31,394 bases of DNA from a virus: IMG/VR virus record IMGVR_UViG_3300011113_000377, positions 1 to 31,394 of that record, one strand, 5' to 3'. Numbering within the stretch: the first letter of the stretch is position 1; every line of letters begins with the position of its first letter. The position numbers and the translations under genes were made by a program. Below are positions 29,748-31,394 of the stretch, in pieces. The notes under the pieces are model-generated. The model ran no database searches, was not told the origin of the DNA, and worked only from the letters and a program-made list of their open reading frames with translations.

Positions 29748-30021
29748 AATGCACATTATCGGCCGAGTTGGCGCTGATCCACAAATCAAAAAAATTGGCG
29801 AAAAAGATCTTGCCACTTTTTCAGTTGCCTATTCTGAACGCTATAAAGATCAAGATCAAGTAACATGGTTTAATTGCGAATGCTGGGGGAGTCTTGCCAA
29901 TCTGGTATCAACTCAACTCAAAAAGGGAGATAAGGTCACCGTTATCGGCAAGATCCAGATCAATCAGCATGAGGGGAAAACCTATGTCAAGCTTCTAGCC
30001 AGTGAGATTATTTTTCTATGA
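29737..30021 (+). CDS. ssb: Single-stranded DNA-binding protein, short form
   Basis: The 94-residue product is a single OB fold: MLNKMHIIGRVGADPQIK, then ATFSVAYSERYKDQDQVTWF, FNCECWGSLANLV and KKGDKVTVIGKIQINQHEGK with YVKLLASEI. The segment W-F-x-C-x-x-W-G is the standard SSB strand 3 to loop. It covers the DNA-binding core of bacterial SSB but lacks the Gly/Pro-rich linker and acidic DDDIPF tip that recruits partner proteins, as in some phage SSBs. It protects single strands during replication and recombination. The stop overlaps the next start (ATGA at 30018-30021). Confidence 0.9.
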   Translation: MLNKMHIIGRVGADPQIKKIGEKDLATFSVAYSERYKDQDQVTWFNCECWGSLANLVSTQLKKGDKVTVIGKIQINQHEGKTYVKLLASEIIFL

Positions 30022-30254
30022 AGATCAAAGATAGAAAGTCAATCCTCAATCTCTATGTGTCAACAAAGCTGATCAGCCTGCTCGACGCCTTCAGTGATAG
30101 AAGATCCATCAAGGTCTCAAAACTGGCGGAAAAACTCATGCTCGATGGTCTCAATCGATCTGATCTTGATCAAGTCTTGTCTATCGATGATGATGACGCT
30201 ATTGAGAAAATCACTACTAAAATCATTAAGGAGCTAGATCATGGCAAAGAGTAA
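30018..30254 (+). CDS. Small ribbon-helix-helix-like protein
   Basis: The 78-residue product has a short N-terminal strand (SILNLYVSTKLISLLDAFSD) and two helices (RRSIKVSKLAEKLMLDGLNR, then DQVLSIDDDDAIEKITTKII). This is the order of CopG/Arc/MetJ DNA-binding proteins, with an acidic helical tail added. It lies between SSB and small terminase, overlapping both, so it may be a regulator of late transcription or of its own cluster. The DNA-binding call rests on this pattern alone. Confidence 0.5.
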   Translation: MKIKDRKSILNLYVSTKLISLLDAFSDRRSIKVSKLAEKLMLDGLNRSDLDQVLSIDDDDAIEKITTKIIKELDHGKE

Positions 30255-30786
30255 AGCGCCAACAACAGCCAATAAATCAGCCGTGAAAAGTGATACGGTT
30301 GATTCTAAGGCCGGCAAAAATAGCAATGCACTCACAAAAAAGCCAGAAGAAGACAAGGCTGAAATCGCAAAGAGAAAGAGACTAATCTCAACCGAGCAAG
30401 TACTTGATTTTATCTCTCAAGGCCTTTCTCAAACTGATGCTTTATCTCTTGTAGGAATTGCCTATAGCACATGGAACGGATGGATGAAGAATGATCCGGA
30501 TCTAGTGGCAGACATCAAGCGAGCTGAAATTTCATTGAAGATCAAGCACCTTCAAAACATCCAGCGCCATTCTGAAAATGATGTGCGTGCCTCCCAGTGG
30601 TTACTCGCTCGAAAGTTTCCTCTAGAGTTTGGAGAGAAGCAGACTATCGACATGAACACAAAGGGAGATGATAGTAAGGTGATCATCAATGTCATCCAGC
30701 AAGTGCAAAAAGAGAAGCATGGCAAAGCGATTGAAATCAAACATGACCTGCCAGAGATAGAAGATCAAAGCGATGAAGAAGATTGA
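30241..30786 (+). CDS. Terminase small subunit
   Basis: The 181-residue protein has a Lys/Ala-rich, disordered start (roughly 1-45), a helix-turn-helix (STEQVLDFISQGLSQTDALS with LVGIAYSTWNGWMK), a helical middle rich in charged residues (RAEISLKIKHLQNIQRHSEN), and an acidic C-terminus (EIEDQSDEED). It lies directly upstream of the large subunit with overlapping ends. In other phages this subunit forms a ring that recognises the packaging site and stimulates the large subunit. The HTH and the place next to terminase make the call firm; specificity (pac or cos) cannot be read from it. Confidence 0.8.
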   Translation: MAKSKAPTTANKSAVKSDTVDSKAGKNSNALTKKPEEDKAEIAKRKRLISTEQVLDFISQGLSQTDALSLVGIAYSTWNGWMKNDPDLVADIKRAEISLKIKHLQNIQRHSENDVRASQWLLARKFPLEFGEKQTIDMNTKGDDSKVIINVIQQVQKEKHGKAIEIKHDLPEIEDQSDEED

Positions 30787-31394
30787 TATTGAGCTTAAAT
30801 TAAATCCGCTACAAATCGATTTAATTGATCAACTCCTCTATTCTGGCGAGCCTTTTATCGCCGTTCGTGCTGGCTGGGGTAGTGGCAAAACTTCCGCTCT
30901 AGTCTTTGCGTTGTGGACCTGGTCAAGCATCCATCCCAATAAGTCATCCCTTTTAGTGACTGATACCGCTCCACGCTATAGAAGCGTTTTAGGTCCAGAA
31001 TTGGAGAAGTGGCTTGTGCCTTATGGATGGATTTATCATCAGCAAGAAGGCAAATGGACCGCTCCAAATGGTCATGTGGTCTGGTGCAGATCCTATTTTA
31101 GACCAGGCACAAGAGACGCTACGCACAATCCACTAGAAGGCTTAAACATAACTTCCGGTCTTGCCTTGATTGATGAATGTCAGACTCTATCTGAAGAAGT
31201 AGCGCAGAAAACTCTTGGCCGTCTTAGATCTGGTCCATCCCCCAAGATGATCATGGTAGGCCTGCCGGTTTGGGGAGCTTGGTGGGTAGACTTTGCAGAA
31301 AAGGCAGGATGCACGCCAATCTTCCATTCAAGCCATGTCAACAAAGAAAATCTATCAGAAGCATGGTTTGACGCCGTCAAGAATTTGCCAGAGT
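30773..31394 (+). CDS. terL: Terminase large subunit, N-terminal part (3' truncated by window end)
   Basis: ATG at 30773 overlaps the small subunit gene by 14 bases, and 207 codons are visible before the window ends. The ATPase part shows Walker A AGWGSGKT at 33-40, Walker B LALIDE with D134-E135, and a coupling segment MVGLPVWGAWW. It is the motor that packages DNA and, in the missing C-terminal nuclease part, cuts the concatemer. Complete terminases of this type have about 450-500 residues, so more than half is outside the window. The upstream site is weak (no GGAG), so coupling to the small subunit is likely. Confidence 0.92.
   Translation, partial: MKKIDIELKLNPLQIDLIDQLLYSGEPFIAVRAGWGSGKTSALVFALWTWSSIHPNKSSLLVTDTAPRYRSVLGPELEKWLVPYGWIYHQQEGKWTAPNGHVVWCRSYFRPGTRDATHNPLEGLNITSGLALIDECQTLSEEVAQKTLGRLRSGPSPKMIMVGLPVWGAWWVDFAEKAGCTPIFHSSHVNKENLSEAWFDAVKNLPE

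Overview
The window is a large, contiguous part of the genome of a tailed double-stranded DNA phage with a long non-contractile tail (siphovirus type). The evidence is head, connector and tail genes in the usual order, a tail tube and tape-measure protein with no sheath or contractile baseplate genes, and a terminase pair. The DNA is AT-rich and uses the standard code (TAA, TGA and TAG all end genes). Genes are packed tightly, with many ATGA and TAATG stop/start overlaps and strong GGAG-type ribosome binding sites. I see no tRNA, integrase, excisionase, CI-like repressor system, CRISPR array or insertion sequence. A peptidase M15 endolysin and a secreted-type lytic transglycosylase suggest a Gram-negative host. 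A cobalamin-dependent ribonucleotide reductase suggests a host that has B12. The host genus cannot be read from the sequence.

Layout. (1) 1-4700, plus strand: end of a protease/scaffold gene with a nested scaffold start, decoration protein, major capsid protein, minor head protein, a conserved 55-residue protein, and connector/head-closure proteins. (2) 4697-19253, plus strand: tail terminator, tail tube, tail assembly chaperone with a programmed -1 frameshift, tape measure, distal tail and hub proteins, a large repetitive tail fibre, and several small beta-rich proteins. (3) 19256-19878: M15 endolysin and a small membrane/coiled-coil protein. (4) 19921-21861: class II ribonucleotide reductase. 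(5) 25589-21858, minus strand, probably two transcription units: a small HTH protein and DnaB helicase, then five genes ending in a single-strand annealing protein. (6) 25686-27014, plus strand: a fused replication initiator/helicase loader carrying four perfect 24-bp iterons and an AT-rich tract inside its coding sequence, which is the probable origin. (7) 28957-27230, minus strand: ThyX, a zinc-ribbon protein, a lytic transglycosylase and dCMP deaminase. (8) 29044-31394, plus strand: two unknown proteins, SSB, a ribbon-helix-helix protein, terminase small subunit and the start of the large subunit.

How it works together. The initiator would bind the iterons in its own gene and load the phage DnaB helicase. 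The annealing protein and SSB serve recombination. Ribonucleotide reductase, dCMP deaminase and ThyX supply dNTPs, especially dTTP, through dCMP to dUMP to dTMP. No DNA polymerase or primase is seen here, so the host enzymes are probably used. The window opens inside the protease/scaffold gene and closes inside the large terminase gene. If the molecule is circular or circularly permuted, only the rest of terminase, the portal and the front of the protease need be missing.

The most rewarding observations are a textbook -1 slippery heptamer (6957-6963) followed 6 nt later by a 12-bp stem, the lambda-O-like origin inside a fused initiator/loader gene, several genes shorter than 60 codons, and a puzzling 215-bp convergent intergenic region (27015-27229).
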